Below are positions 29,969-38,814 of a stretch of DNA of 64,000 nucleotides, one piece after another. The notes under the pieces were generated by a model, which did no database searches, had not been told where the DNA came from, and was given only the letters and a program-made list of their open reading frames with translations. A program made the position numbers and the translations under genes. Position 1 is the first letter of the stretch, and every line of letters starts with the position of its first letter. The DNA is from Streptomyces sp. cg36 (GTDB taxonomy: Bacteria; Actinomycetota; Actinomycetes; Streptomycetales; Streptomycetaceae), in NCBI RefSeq assembly GCF_041080675.1, contig NZ_CP163520.1:5394001-5458000 (forward strand), written 5' to 3'.

Positions 29969-30979
29969 GTGCTGCGTATTCATTTCACTGGCGTGGACCT
30001 GGCCCGGGTGCGCATGGCGCCGGGTCCGGACGCGCTGTGGGAAACGATTCTCAGCTTTCATCGATTAAGAGACCGTAGGGGTGCGCTCGTCTTCGGTGAA
30101 TGGCGAACGGAAACCCGGACCCGGTTGAATGGTGAAACACGCCTGCTCTCCGCAGTGGTGCCGGGCCGCGGCTATTTCCCCGACTTTCTCACGCCCGCCG
30201 AAGGGCCGCACACCCTGGAGTCCGGCCTGGAGGTGGTGCGCGAGACCGGGGCCGAGCGGCTGACCGACGAGCTCTCCCGGGTCGCGGGTCCCCGGGGCCT
30301 GCCGGGGTGGCTCCGGGCGCTCGCGGACGGCGCCGGCGAGCCCCTCGACCGTCTCATGGGCGCGCTGCGCAGCTACCACCGGGCCGCCATATCGCCGTAC
30401 TGGCCGCACATACAGGCCCGGGTCGACGCCGACCGGGGGGCCCGCGGGCGGGCGCTCCTGGACGGCGGGGCGGACGAACTGCTCGCCTCGCTGCCGCCGA
30501 TGATGCGCTGGCGCGCCCCGGTCCTGGAGGCGGACTACCCGGTCGACCGCGATCTGTACCTGGAGGGCCGCGGGCTGCTGCTCCAGCCGTCGTTCTTCTG
30601 CCGCCGCACCCCGGTGGCGCTCCAGGACCCGCTGCTGCCGCCCGTGCTGGTCTACCCGGTGACCCACACCCACACCCCGTACGAGCGGACGGCCGCGGGC
30701 ACCGCCCCGGGCCCCTCGCTGGGGCGGCTGGTGGGGCACACCCGCTCGGCGGTGCTCCAGTCGATCGGCCACGGGGCCACCACCAGCGAACTGGCCCGCC
30801 GGGCCGGGGTGTCGCTCGCCTCCGCCAGCCAGCACGCGGGGGTGCTGCGGGAGGCCGGACTGCTGGTGACGCTGCGGCACGGGAGCGCGGTGCTCCACAC
30901 GCTGACCCCGCTGGGGACGGCGCTGCTGAGAGGGGGCCAGCCGGTGATGGCGGAACGTTCCGCCGCGGCGACCCTGTAG
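29969..30979 (+). CDS. ArsR-like winged-helix regulator, TTA-containing
   Basis: 336 residues from a GTG at 29969 with GGAG 5 nt upstream. The N-terminal two thirds ('LRIHFTGVDLARVRMAPGPDALWETIL', 'PLDRLMGALRSYHRAAISPYW') is a domain found in Streptomyces ArsR-type regulators (DUF5937-like, from memory). The C-terminal winged helix reads 'LQSIGHGATTSELARRAGVS' and 'ASQHAGVLREAGLLV'. The Leu in 'SFHRLRDRRG' is TTA (30065-30067), flanked by rare AGA and AGG codons, so translation should depend on bldA. The first ~100 bp are also AT-richer than the rest. Target genes unknown. Confidence 0.85.
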   Translation: MLRIHFTGVDLARVRMAPGPDALWETILSFHRLRDRRGALVFGEWRTETRTRLNGETRLLSAVVPGRGYFPDFLTPAEGPHTLESGLEVVRETGAERLTDELSRVAGPRGLPGWLRALADGAGEPLDRLMGALRSYHRAAISPYWPHIQARVDADRGARGRALLDGGADELLASLPPMMRWRAPVLEADYPVDRDLYLEGRGLLLQPSFFCRRTPVALQDPLLPPVLVYPVTHTHTPYERTAAGTAPGPSLGRLVGHTRSAVLQSIGHGATTSELARRAGVSLASASQHAGVLREAGLLVTLRHGSAVLHTLTPLGTALLRGGQPVMAERSAAATL

Positions 30980-30988
30980 GTTGCGCGG

Positions 30989-31031
30989 CCCCGCCCCGGG
31001 ATGGCTGGAAACAGCCGCTCCCGGGGCGGGG
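30989..31031. terminator. bidirectional terminator
   Basis: CCCCGCCCCGGG (30989-31000) pairs with CCCGGGGCGGGG (31020-31031), with an inner GGCTG/CAGCC stem and GAAA loop. Lies between converging genes. Confidence 0.8.
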
Positions 31032-31131
31032 ACCGGGCACCTCGCGGCGTGCCGTGCGGAGGGCCGCAGGTCCGATGGGGCGGCTCCGGTGGGGCGGGAC
31101 CCCTCCGGCCGGTGCGCCCCGGCCCCTCCGC

Positions 31132-32982
31132 TCAGAGGCGGAACCGCAGCCGGCAGATCACCGCGTCGGTGTCCCGGCGCACCGCGTGCGCCAGGACCGC
31201 CCCGCGCTGGTTCTGCAGCAGCCGCTGCCAGATGTGGGCCGGCTCGACCTCCGGGATCAGCACGGTCACCCGGGTGTGCGGGTGGTAGCGGTGCACCCGG
31301 TCCACGTACGCGGCGACCGGGCGGCCCACCGTGCGGTGCGCCGAGTGGAGTTCGACCAGCTCCACGCCCGGGTTCCACAGCTGCCAGTCGCGGCGCAGCG
31401 CCTCGGCCGCCCGGCGGTCCTCGTCGTCGGGGTGGGTGACGGTGACCGCCCGTACCTCGTCGCCCAGGGAGACGGCCGCGTTCAGCGCGTCGCCGGTCAG
31501 CCGGGACAGGTGCGAGACGGGCACGATGACCAACGAGCGGTCGCGGTGCGGCCGTTCCGGGACCCGGCCGAGCGCGAGGCGCTCGCTGATCCTGCCGTAC
31601 GCCCGGTGCACCGCCTCGAAGGCGAGGACGAGCAGCGGCAGGGCGATCACGATCAGCCAGGCGCCGTCGGCGAACTTGGTGGCGGTGACCACGATCGCGC
31701 TCACCCCGGTGAGCAGCGCGCCGAAGCCGTTGAGCGCGGCCTTGGCCCGCCAGTGCGCGGACGCCTCGCGCTTCCAGTGCAGCACCATGCCGGTCTGGCA
31801 GATGGTGAAGCCGACGAAGACGCCGATGGCGAAGAGCGGCACCAGGGTGTTGGTGTCGCCGCCCGAGAAGGCCAGGAGCGCGCCCGAGACGGCGGCCAGC
31901 GCGAGGACGCCGTGCCGGTGCACCTGCCGGTCGGCCTTGAGGCCGAAGACGTGCGGCAGGTAGTTGTCGCGGGCCAGCAGCGACATCAGCACCGGCAGCC
32001 CGCCGAACGAGGTGTTGGCGGCGAGCGCCAGCAGGACGACGGTGGCGCACTGCACCACGTAGAAGGCCCAGTTGTGGCCGAGGGAGGCGTCCGCGAGCTG
32101 GGCGAGGACGGTGACGCCGTCGACCGGCTGGAGGTGGAAGCGGCCGATCAGCACGGAGAGCCCGATCAGCATCACGCCCAGCAGCGCGCCCAGGGCGACC
32201 TCGGTGCGCTGGGCCCGCTTGGCGGCCGGGGCCCGGAAGGCCGGTACGGCGTTGGCGACCGCCTCCACACCGGTCAGCGCCGAGCAGCCGGAGGCGAACG
32301 CCTTGAGCAGCAGCAGCGCGCCCACGCTCGTGGCGTCGCCGCTCAGTACGGAGGCGTGCCCGGCGGCGGCCTCGGTCGAGGCGGGTGCGGCACGGAAGAG
32401 GCCGACGGCGACGATGGCCAGGACGGAGCCGACGAAGACGGCGGTCGGCACGATGAACAGCTTGGCCGACTCCACGATGCCGCGCAGGTTCACGGCGGTC
32501 ACCAGCACCAGTACGCCCAGGCAGATGGCGAGGCGGTCGTCGTAGAGCCCGGGGAAGGCGGAGGTCAGCGCGGCCACCCCGGCCGTGACGGAGACGGCGA
32601 CGTTCAGGACGTAGTCGAGGATCAGCGAGGCGGCGGCCACCAGGCCGGTGCGCGGGCCGAGATGGGTGCGGGCGACCGCGTAGGAGCCGCCGCCGTTCGG
32701 GAACGCGGCGATCACCTGCCGGTACGAGGCGACGAGCACGGCCAGCAGTCCCGCGATGGCGAGCGTGACCGGCAGGGTGAACCCCAGCCCGTGCGCACCG
32801 GCGGCGGCGAGCACCAGCACGATCGCCTCCGGGCCGTAGGCCACGGAGGCCATCGCGTCCAGCGAGAGCGCGGCCAGGCCCTGGGTGGCGGTGAGCCGGT
32901 GGCGGTCGGTGCCGCCCGCCGCACCCTCGGCGGGCGGCTCGGCCGCGGGGTCGGCGGCCCGGATCGTCGGCTTGATCAGCAT
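31132..32982 (-). CDS. APC-superfamily permease, KimA-like potassium transporter
   Basis: 616 residues: ~12 membrane segments then a ~150-residue cytosolic domain ('SLVIVPVSHLSRLTGDALNAA' onward) of universal-stress-protein-like fold. The TM1 region 'GLAALSLDAMASVAYGPEAI' matches the KimA/YdaO pattern (S-D-A-x-S-S-V-A-Y-G), as do the length and C-terminal domain. KimA takes up potassium with protons and binds c-di-AMP through its cytosolic domain. I see no ydaO-type riboswitch in the 130 bp upstream. A general amino-acid permease is the alternative. Confidence 0.82.
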   Translation of the reverse strand: MLIKPTIRAADPAAEPPAEGAAGGTDRHRLTATQGLAALSLDAMASVAYGPEAIVLVLAAAGAHGLGFTLPVTLAIAGLLAVLVASYRQVIAAFPNGGGSYAVARTHLGPRTGLVAAASLILDYVLNVAVSVTAGVAALTSAFPGLYDDRLAICLGVLVLVTAVNLRGIVESAKLFIVPTAVFVGSVLAIVAVGLFRAAPASTEAAAGHASVLSGDATSVGALLLLKAFASGCSALTGVEAVANAVPAFRAPAAKRAQRTEVALGALLGVMLIGLSVLIGRFHLQPVDGVTVLAQLADASLGHNWAFYVVQCATVVLLALAANTSFGGLPVLMSLLARDNYLPHVFGLKADRQVHRHGVLALAAVSGALLAFSGGDTNTLVPLFAIGVFVGFTICQTGMVLHWKREASAHWRAKAALNGFGALLTGVSAIVVTATKFADGAWLIVIALPLLVLAFEAVHRAYGRISERLALGRVPERPHRDRSLVIVPVSHLSRLTGDALNAAVSLGDEVRAVTVTHPDDEDRRAAEALRRDWQLWNPGVELVELHSAHRTVGRPVAAYVDRVHRYHPHTRVTVLIPEVEPAHIWQRLLQNQRGAVLAHAVRRDTDAVICRLRFRL

Positions 32983-33117
32983 GTGTTTCAGCGTGCGGGC
33001 CCCGGACGCGGCCCCCGCGCTTCTTGTCGGGGCCTTGTCGGGCGGGGGCGGCTTCCCTACGGATCCTTGACGCGCCGGGAGCCGCTCCCGGCCGCGCCGC
33101 CCCCGCCGGCCCGCTCC

Positions 33118-34038
33118 CTACACCTCGTACCGCACCCCGGTCAGCTGCTCGGAGGCCACCCACAGGCGCTCGCCGGTGGTGTCGTCCAGGGTCCACTTGG
33201 CGCGGGAGGAGCGGGCCGGGGCGCCGCGCCAGCCCTGGAGCCGGGGGCCGGTGAAGGAGTCGGGGCGCACGCCCGGGGCGGTGGCGGCGTAGAGGGTGGG
33301 CAGGGCGCCCGCCTCGGCGCTCTGGGCGATCACGCGGTTGCCGACCTCGACGATCCGCTCGGCCAGCCGCCGTCCCTCCATCCGCACGCCCGCGGTCTGG
33401 AGGTTGGTCGAGGCGTAGCCGGGGTGCGCGGCGGCGGCCACCACGGGGGAGCCCGCGGCGCGCAGCCGCCGCGCCAGCTCGTGGATGAAGAGCAGGTTGG
33501 CGGTCTTGGAGCGGGCGTAGGCGATCCAGCGGCGGTAGCGGCGCTCGCTGTTGAGGTCGGTGAGCTCGATGTCACAGAGGGCGTGCAGTCCGCTGGAGAC
33601 GGAGACCACCCGGGCCCCGGAGGCCGCCCGCAGCCGTGGCAGCAGCAGACCGGTGAGGGCGAAGTGGCCCAGGTGGTTCACGCCGAACTGTCTCTCGAAG
33701 CCGTCCGCGGTCCTGCCGTACGGCAGCGCCATCACGCCCGCGTTGTTGACCAGCAGGTCGAGCCGCTGGTGCGGATACGTTTCGGCGAACGCCCGCACCG
33801 AGGCCAGGTCCGCCAGGTCCAGGGGGCGGAACTCCACGTCCGCGCCATGGATCTGGCGGTGGATCAGCGCCACCGCCTCGTTGCCCCGGCCCTCGCTGCG
33901 GCAGGCCAGGACCACGTGCGCGCCCTTGCGGGCCAGCTCGCGTGCCGTGATGAACCCGATGCCGCTGTTGGCCCCGGTGACGACGGCCGTACGGCCGCTC
34001 TGGTCCGGGATGTCCCGCGCGCTCCAGCCCTGAGTCAT
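33118..34038 (-). CDS. short-chain dehydrogenase/reductase (retinol-dehydrogenase-like)
   Basis: 306 residues. Rossmann 'TAVVTGANSGIGFITARELA', 'LLVNNAGVMALPYG', catalytic Ser in 'VVSVSSGLHA', Tyr-Lys in 'AYARSKTANLLFI'. The extended C-terminus ('GALPTLYAATAPGVRPDSFTG') is typical of the RDH/protochlorophyllide-reductase-like SDR group. Substrate unknown. The start at 34038 (MTQGWSAR) fits the family. It follows another SDR on the same strand, 62 bp apart, possibly in one transcript. Confidence 0.9.
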   Translation of the reverse strand: MTQGWSARDIPDQSGRTAVVTGANSGIGFITARELARKGAHVVLACRSEGRGNEAVALIHRQIHGADVEFRPLDLADLASVRAFAETYPHQRLDLLVNNAGVMALPYGRTADGFERQFGVNHLGHFALTGLLLPRLRAASGARVVSVSSGLHALCDIELTDLNSERRYRRWIAYARSKTANLLFIHELARRLRAAGSPVVAAAAHPGYASTNLQTAGVRMEGRRLAERIVEVGNRVIAQSAEAGALPTLYAATAPGVRPDSFTGPRLQGWRGAPARSSRAKWTLDDTTGERLWVASEQLTGVRYEV

Positions 34039-34100
34039 GCGGTCACCGTACCGTCCGGTAGGTACCCGTGAGCAGGGGGCGTCGGACCGGCGCGGGGGGA

Positions 34101-34871
34101 TCAGGCGGCCGAGCCGCCGTCGATCACCAGGTCCGTGCCGACCGCCGAGGCCGCGTCGTCCGAGGCCAGGTAGAGCACGGCCGCGGCGATCTCGGCGGTG
34201 GTGGAGACCCGGCCCAGCGGCGAGCCCTCCTTCATCCGCTCCGCGCGCTCGGCCTCCGACTCGCCCGCGCGCAGCGACATCGTGGTGGCGGAGGCGCCCG
34301 GGCTCACCGCGTTGATGCGGACGCCGTCCTGGATGTGGTCGAGGGCGGCGGCCCTGGTGAGCGCGCTGACCGCGGCCTTGGTGGCGAGGTAGCCCGCGCC
34401 GCCGGGGATGCGCATGTGGGCGCCGAGGTTGGAGGAGATGTTGACGATGGCGCCGCCGCGCGGCTGGGTGCGCATCTGCGCGATCTCGGCCTGGAGGGCG
34501 AGCAGGACGCCGGTCAGGTTGATGTCGACCATCGCCTGCCAGTCCTCGGCGGCCAGTTCGGCCACGGGCGCGCCCACCCGGCCGCGCAGCACCCCGGCGT
34601 TGTTGACGGCCACGTCCAGCGAGCCGAACCGGGCGACGGTGGCGGCCACCAGCTCCCGTACGGACTCGGCGCGCGAGACGTCGGCGGGGAAGGCGGCGGC
34701 GGTGCCGCCCGCCGCCTCGATCAGCGCCACGGTCTCGTCGAGGGGGGCGGCGGTCCGTCCGGCGACGGCCACCGAGGCCCCCTCGGCGGCCAGGGCGAGG
34801 GCGACGGCGCGGCCGATGCCGGTGCCGGCGCCGGTGACGAGTGCGGTGCGGCCGGTGAAGCGAGCAGACAT
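34101..34871 (-). CDS. classical SDR oxidoreductase
   Basis: 256 residues: 'TALVTGAGTGIGRAVALALA', 'DVAVNNAGVL', catalytic Ser 'IVNISSNLG', Tyr-Lys 'GYLATKAAV', and the usual C-terminal 'VGTDLVIDGGSAA'. FabG-like; substrate not predictable. The ATG at 34871 has no clear Shine-Dalgarno and lies 5 bp from an operator-like motif (34877-34891) shared with the TetR gene at 35022, so this SDR is the probable target of that TetR. Confidence 0.9.
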   Translation of the reverse strand: MSARFTGRTALVTGAGTGIGRAVALALAAEGASVAVAGRTAAPLDETVALIEAAGGTAAAFPADVSRAESVRELVAATVARFGSLDVAVNNAGVLRGRVGAPVAELAAEDWQAMVDINLTGVLLALQAEIAQMRTQPRGGAIVNISSNLGAHMRIPGGAGYLATKAAVSALTRAAALDHIQDGVRINAVSPGASATTMSLRAGESEAERAERMKEGSPLGRVSTTAEIAAAVLYLASDDAASAVGTDLVIDGGSAA

Positions 34872-34876
34872 GATAT

Positions 34877-34891
34877 TTGACCAATCATTCC
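34877..34891 (-). promoter_or_regulatory. candidate TetR operator, SDR promoter
   Basis: Minus strand reads GGAATGATTGGTCAA, matching the plus-strand GGAACGATCGGTCAA at 35629-35643 in 13 of 15 positions. It lies immediately upstream of the SDR start at 34871. Confidence 0.6.
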
Positions 34892-34962
34892 AGTATGAGG
34901 GCAAGGGAAAGTTGGGGTGCAGGGCGAGCGGGGCCGGCCCCACGGGTCCGGTGCGGGGCGGG

Positions 34963-35017
34963 ACGGTCCGGCGGTTCGGTACGGGGGTGGGGCCGGTCCG
35001 GCGGTTTCGGTGCGGGG
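34963..35017. repeat. imperfect ~25-bp direct repeat
   Basis: CGGTCCGGCGGTTCGGTACG (34964-34983) recurs as CGGTCCGGCGGTTTCGGTGCG (34994 onward). It lies between the SDR start and the TetR stop. No function seen. Confidence 0.6.
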
Positions 35018-35021
35018 CGGG

Positions 35022-35606
35022 TCAGTCCAGCAGGGTCAGTGCGGCCTCGGCCGCGTCCCGGACCCTGGCCGGGTCGCCGGACGCCTTGCCGACCACCCGC
35101 AGCCCCTGCATGAGCACCAGGAGCATCCGGGCGAGCGCGCGCGGGTCGCGGTCGGCGGGCAGTTCGCCCTGGGCCGCGGCCCGTACGAGCGCCGCGTGCA
35201 GCAGGGTCTCCAGCTGCTCCCAGCCGCGCTCGACCCGGCGCGCCGCGGCGGCGTCGCGCGGGCCGATCTCGGCTGCGGCGTTGGTGGCGAAACAGCCGGT
35301 CAGACGGGTCTCCTCGGCGCTCGACTCGGCCGCGAAGCGGCGCACCACCGCCTTGACGGCGGGGAGCGCGGGGCCCGGTCCCGACAGCTCGCGGAACAGG
35401 GTCGCCGCGCCCGTCTCGCCGTACCGGTCGAGCGCCTTGAGGTACAGCTCGTGCTTGTTGCCGAAGGTGGCGTAGATGCTGGCGCGGCCGATGCCGAGGT
35501 GCGCCACGAGGTCCGCCATCGACGTCGCTTCGTATCCGCGCCGCCAGAACAGCTCCAGGGCCGACTGCAGCGCGGCGTCCGGATCGAATTCCTTGGTCCT
35601 GGCCAC
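35022..35606 (-). CDS. TetR-family transcriptional regulator
   Basis: 194 residues: HTH 'TSMADLVAHLGIGRASIYATFGNKHELY' and a C-terminal domain ('LTGCFATNAAAEIGPRDAAAA') of the TetR_C_16/YxaF-like type with the conserved 'GC' signature. Upstream, in the last codons of nirD, is a 12-bp near-palindrome (GAACGATCGGTC) also present upstream of the SDR at 34101, suggesting autoregulation plus control of the SDR. Confidence 0.9.
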   Translation of the reverse strand: MARTKEFDPDAALQSALELFWRRGYEATSMADLVAHLGIGRASIYATFGNKHELYLKALDRYGETGAATLFRELSGPGPALPAVKAVVRRFAAESSAEETRLTGCFATNAAAEIGPRDAAAARRVERGWEQLETLLHAALVRAAAQGELPADRDPRALARMLLVLMQGLRVVGKASGDPARVRDAAEAALTLLD

Positions 35607-35622
35607 GGGGACGACAGTAGTT

Positions 35623-35958
35623 CTATGTGGAACGATCGGTCAAGTACGTCTGCACGGACACCTCTTCGTCGTCCAGGCACCGGCCCGTCTCCAGGTCGAA
35701 CCGCTGCTTCAGCAGCGGCGAGGCCACGTACGGGCGGCCCCCGGGCGAGGTGCCCAGCAGCCCGCGCGAGAGCACGTACGCGCCGGTGAAGGGGTCGCGG
35801 TTGTCGATCGCGTAGGCCCGGCCGGTGCGGTCGGTGAAGACCGCCGCCTGCCGCCCGTCGGGGAGCAGCGCCGCCACGCCCCGGCCGGGGACCAGCCGGG
35901 CCCGCTCGCACACCGCGAACCAGCCGTCGTCCAGCAGCAGTTGGATGTTCTCGCTCAT
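35623..35958 (-). CDS. nirD: nitrite reductase small subunit
   Basis: 111 residues with a Rieske-like fold lacking the Cys/His cluster ligands, as is normal for NirD: 'GRGVAALLPDGRQAAVF', 'YAIDNRDPFTGAYVLSRGLLG', 'YVASPLLKQRFDLETGRCL'. It supports assimilatory NADH nitrite reductase NirB. The ATG at 35958 overlaps the nirB stop (ATGA). Its last codons contain the candidate TetR operator at 35629-35643. Confidence 0.92.
   Translation of the reverse strand: MSENIQLLLDDGWFAVCERARLVPGRGVAALLPDGRQAAVFTDRTGRAYAIDNRDPFTGAYVLSRGLLGTSPGGRPYVASPLLKQRFDLETGRCLDDEEVSVQTYLTDRST
35629..35643 (+). promoter_or_regulatory. candidate TetR operator inside nirD 3' end
   Basis: GGAACGATCGGTCAA contains the near-palindrome GAACGATCGGTC (one mismatched pair). 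It lies 23 bp upstream of the TetR start and within the last six codons of nirD, so protein-coding and operator functions overlap. Confidence 0.6.
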
Positions 35959-38480
35959 CGGGCGGCCACCTCCAGGGCCAGGACGGGCAGTTCGGGCTTG
36001 ATCTGACCGCGCTCCGGCACGAACCGCACCGTGGGGTCGGGGGTGCCGGGCGCGTTGACGAAGGAGACGAACCGGGCGAGCCGCTCGGGGTCGTCGAGGG
36101 TCTCGGCCCACTCGTCGCGGTAGTCGCTGACATGGCCGGCCATCAGCGCCTCCAGCTCGTCGCAGATGCCCAGCGAGTCGTGCACCACCACGTCCCGGAC
36201 GTGCCCCAGGCCGCCCTCGATCCGCTCCAGCCACACCGAGGTGCGCTCCAGGCGGTCGGCGGTGCGGATGTAGAACATCAGGAACCGGTCGATCAGCCGG
36301 ACGAGTTCGCCGTCCGTCAGGTCCTGGGCCAGCAGGTCCGCGTGGCGCGGGGTCGCGCCGCCGTTGCCGCCCACGTACAGGTTCCAGCCGTTGGCCGTGG
36401 CGATCACGCCGAAGTCCTTGGACTGGGCCTCCGCGCACTCGCGGGCGCACCCCGACACCGCCGACTTCAGCTTGTGCGGGGAGCGCAGCCCCCGGTAGCG
36501 CAGCTCCAGCTCGATCGCCATCCGCACCGAGTCCTGCACGCCGTAGCGGCACCAGGTCTGCCCGACGCAGGACTTCACCGTGCGCAGCGACTTGCCGTAC
36601 GCGTGCCCCGACTCGAACCCGGCCGCCACCAGCCGCGCCCAGATCACCGGCAGCTGGTCGACGCTGGCGCCGAACAGGTCGATGCGCTGGCCGCCGGTGA
36701 GCTTGGTGTAGAGGCCGTGGTCGCGGGCCACCTCGCCGATGACGATCAGCTTCTCGGGGGTGATCTCGCCGCCGGGGATGCGCGGCACGATCGAGTACGA
36801 GCCGTTGCGCTGGATGTTGGCGAGGAAGTGGTCGTTGGTGTCCTGGAGGGCGGCCTGCTCGCCGTCGAGGATGTGGCCGCCGCCCAGGCTCGCCAGGATG
36901 GAGGCGACGGCGGGCTTGCAGACCTCGCAGCCGTCGCCGCCGCGCGCGGACTCGCGGCCGTGCTCGTCCAGGAGCTGCCGGTAGCCGCGCACGCGCAGCG
37001 CCAGCGCGATCTCGTACAGCTCCTGGCGGGTCTTGGCGAAGCAGTCGCACAGCCCGCCGTCGCCGGTCTTCGGCAGCAGCCGTTCGATGGTCTTGACGCA
37101 ACTGGCGCAGCCGGTACCGGCCCTGGTGCACTTCTTGACCTCGGCCAGCGAGCCGAGCGGGGTGATGGCCCCCTTGGCGACGTTGTGGCAGGAGCAGATC
37201 ACCGCGTCGTCCGGCAGCGACTCGGGGCCGAGCGCCACCGGCGCGCCCAGGCCCGCGGGCAGCACCAACTGCTCGGCCGGGACCGGCGGGACGTGGCCGG
37301 TGAGCGGGCGCAGGGTGCCGTACGCGTCGGCGTCGCCCACCAGGACCCCGCCCAGCAGGGCGCCCTCGGGGGAGACCACCAGCTTCTTGTAGATGCCCGA
37401 GCGGGCGTCGGCGTAGAGCACGTCGAGGGAGCCCTCGGCGGCGCCGTGCGCGTCGCCGAAGGAGGCCACGTCCACGCCGAGCAGCTTCAGCTTGGTCGAC
37501 AGGTCGGCGCCGGTGAAGGACTTCTCGCCGCCGGCGGCGGTGAGGGCCCCGGCGACGGTGAGGGCCATCTCGTAGCCGGGCGCGACCAGGCCGTACACCC
37601 GGCCGTCGGCGGTCAGGGCGCACTCGCCGATCGCGTACACGGCCGGGTCCGAGGTGCGGCAGCGCTCGTCCACGACGATGCCGCCGCGCTCGCCGACCGC
37701 CAGACCGCAGTCGCGGGCCAGCCGGTCGCGCGGGCGCACCCCGGCCGAGAAGACGACCAGGTCGGTGGCGAGGGCGGAGCCGTCCGACAGGAGCATCCCA
37801 GTGACCGCGCCCGTGCCGGTGATCTCCTGGGTGCCCACGCCGGTGTGGACGGTGAGGCCCATGTTCTCGATGGTGCGCAGCAGCGCGGCGCCGCCGCCGT
37901 CGTCGACCTGCGCGGGCATCAGCCGGGGCGCGAACTCCACGATGTGCGTGTCGAGCCCGAGCCCGCGCAGCGCCCCCGCCGCCTCCAGACCGAGCAGCCC
38001 GCCGCCGACCACCGCGCCGGTGGCCGCCGTCGCCGCGTACGCCTCGATGGCCAGCAGGTCCTCGATGGTGCGGTAGACGAAGCAGCCCGTCAGCTCCTTG
38101 CCGGGCACCGGCGGGACGAACGGGTACGAGCCGGTGGCCAGCACCAGCACGTCGTAGCCGAGCGTGCGCCCGGAGCGGGCGGTGACCGTGCGGGCGGCCC
38201 GGTCGACGGACTCCACCGGGTCGCCCAGGCACAGCTCGATGCCGTGCTCCTCGATGAACCCCGGCTCCACCATGGACAGTTCGGCGGGCGTGGTGCCGGA
38301 GAAGTACGAGGTGAGGTGGACCCGGTCGTACGCGGGGCGGGGCTCCTCGGCGAACACCACGACCCGGTCGCGGCCGGTGGTCCCGTTCTCGGCCAGGGCC
38401 TCCAGGAACCGCTGGCCCACCATGCCGTGACCCACCACCACGATCGTGCGGGCGGTGGCCGAGGGCGCGTGTGTGGTCAT
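35955..38480 (-). CDS. nirB: nitrite reductase large subunit [NAD(P)H]
   Basis: 841 residues. N-terminal FAD/NAD module ('IVVVGHGMVGQRFLEALA', 'VVGGGLLGLEAAGALRGLGL'), a BFD-like [2Fe-2S] domain ('VICSCHNVAKGAITPL', 'CASCVKTIERLL'), then the sulfite/nitrite reductase core with siroheme-[4Fe-4S] ligands in 'CVGQTWCRYGV' and 'GCARECAEAQ'. Reduces nitrite to ammonium for assimilation. ATG at 38480. A GlnR-type box lies about 106 bp upstream, consistent with nitrogen-dependent control known for nirB in Streptomyces. Confidence 0.95.
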   Translation of the reverse strand: MTTHAPSATARTIVVVGHGMVGQRFLEALAENGTTGRDRVVVFAEEPRPAYDRVHLTSYFSGTTPAELSMVEPGFIEEHGIELCLGDPVESVDRAARTVTARSGRTLGYDVLVLATGSYPFVPPVPGKELTGCFVYRTIEDLLAIEAYAATAATGAVVGGGLLGLEAAGALRGLGLDTHIVEFAPRLMPAQVDDGGGAALLRTIENMGLTVHTGVGTQEITGTGAVTGMLLSDGSALATDLVVFSAGVRPRDRLARDCGLAVGERGGIVVDERCRTSDPAVYAIGECALTADGRVYGLVAPGYEMALTVAGALTAAGGEKSFTGADLSTKLKLLGVDVASFGDAHGAAEGSLDVLYADARSGIYKKLVVSPEGALLGGVLVGDADAYGTLRPLTGHVPPVPAEQLVLPAGLGAPVALGPESLPDDAVICSCHNVAKGAITPLGSLAEVKKCTRAGTGCASCVKTIERLLPKTGDGGLCDCFAKTRQELYEIALALRVRGYRQLLDEHGRESARGGDGCEVCKPAVASILASLGGGHILDGEQAALQDTNDHFLANIQRNGSYSIVPRIPGGEITPEKLIVIGEVARDHGLYTKLTGGQRIDLFGASVDQLPVIWARLVAAGFESGHAYGKSLRTVKSCVGQTWCRYGVQDSVRMAIELELRYRGLRSPHKLKSAVSGCARECAEAQSKDFGVIATANGWNLYVGGNGGATPRHADLLAQDLTDGELVRLIDRFLMFYIRTADRLERTSVWLERIEGGLGHVRDVVVHDSLGICDELEALMAGHVSDYRDEWAETLDDPERLARFVSFVNAPGTPDPTVRFVPERGQIKPELPVLALEVAAR

Positions 38481-38585
38481 GTCGGGACCCTCCGTCGTGG
38501 GTGAGGCGGCTGCGGCGGGGCGGGGCGGCCGGTGTCGCGGCCGGCCGGGCCCCGCTCGCCCGTCACCCCAGCCTGCGCGGCGGCT

Positions 38586-38623
38586 GTTTCCCGTCCGGAT
38601 CTGACCGGTTTCCCGGGAGCAAC
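38586..38623 (-). promoter_or_regulatory. GlnR-type box of nirBD
   Basis: On the minus strand four 5-mers with exact 6-bp spacing read GTTGC-n6-GAAAC-n6-GATCC-n6-GAAAC, matching the GlnR pattern gTnAc-n6-GaAAc repeated twice. Both GAAAC halves are perfect; the gTnAc halves are degenerate. Position about 106 bp before nirB fits activation. Confidence 0.75.
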
Positions 38624-38748
38624 ACCCCGCTCAGCGGCGCGTGGAGGGACCTGTGAGCCTTCTGGAAACGGGAGGCGCGGGGCGGTGAGCCCGGGGCGGC
38701 CCCGGCACCGGCGGCCGGGGCGGTGGGGTGGCGCGCGACGGTGGGCCC

Positions 38749-38790
38749 GGGGCGGGCGCCCATGGTCGTGGGGCGGGCGCCCATGGCGGT
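38749..38790. repeat. 21-bp direct repeat, 2 copies
   Basis: GGGGCGGGCGCCCATGGTCG-like unit at 38749 and 38770, differing by two bases, followed by another GGGGCGG. It lies upstream of the GlnR box between the sortase stop and nirB. Each unit contains the palindrome GGGCGCCC. Confidence 0.75.
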
Positions 38791-38814
38791 GGGGCGGCGC
38801 GGGGCCGCTCCCGC

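Noticed and set aside
32983..33117. ydaO-type c-di-AMP riboswitch before the KimA-like gene
   Set aside because: The upstream region is short, very GC-rich and lacks the conserved GGG-A and GCC-A blocks I would expect.
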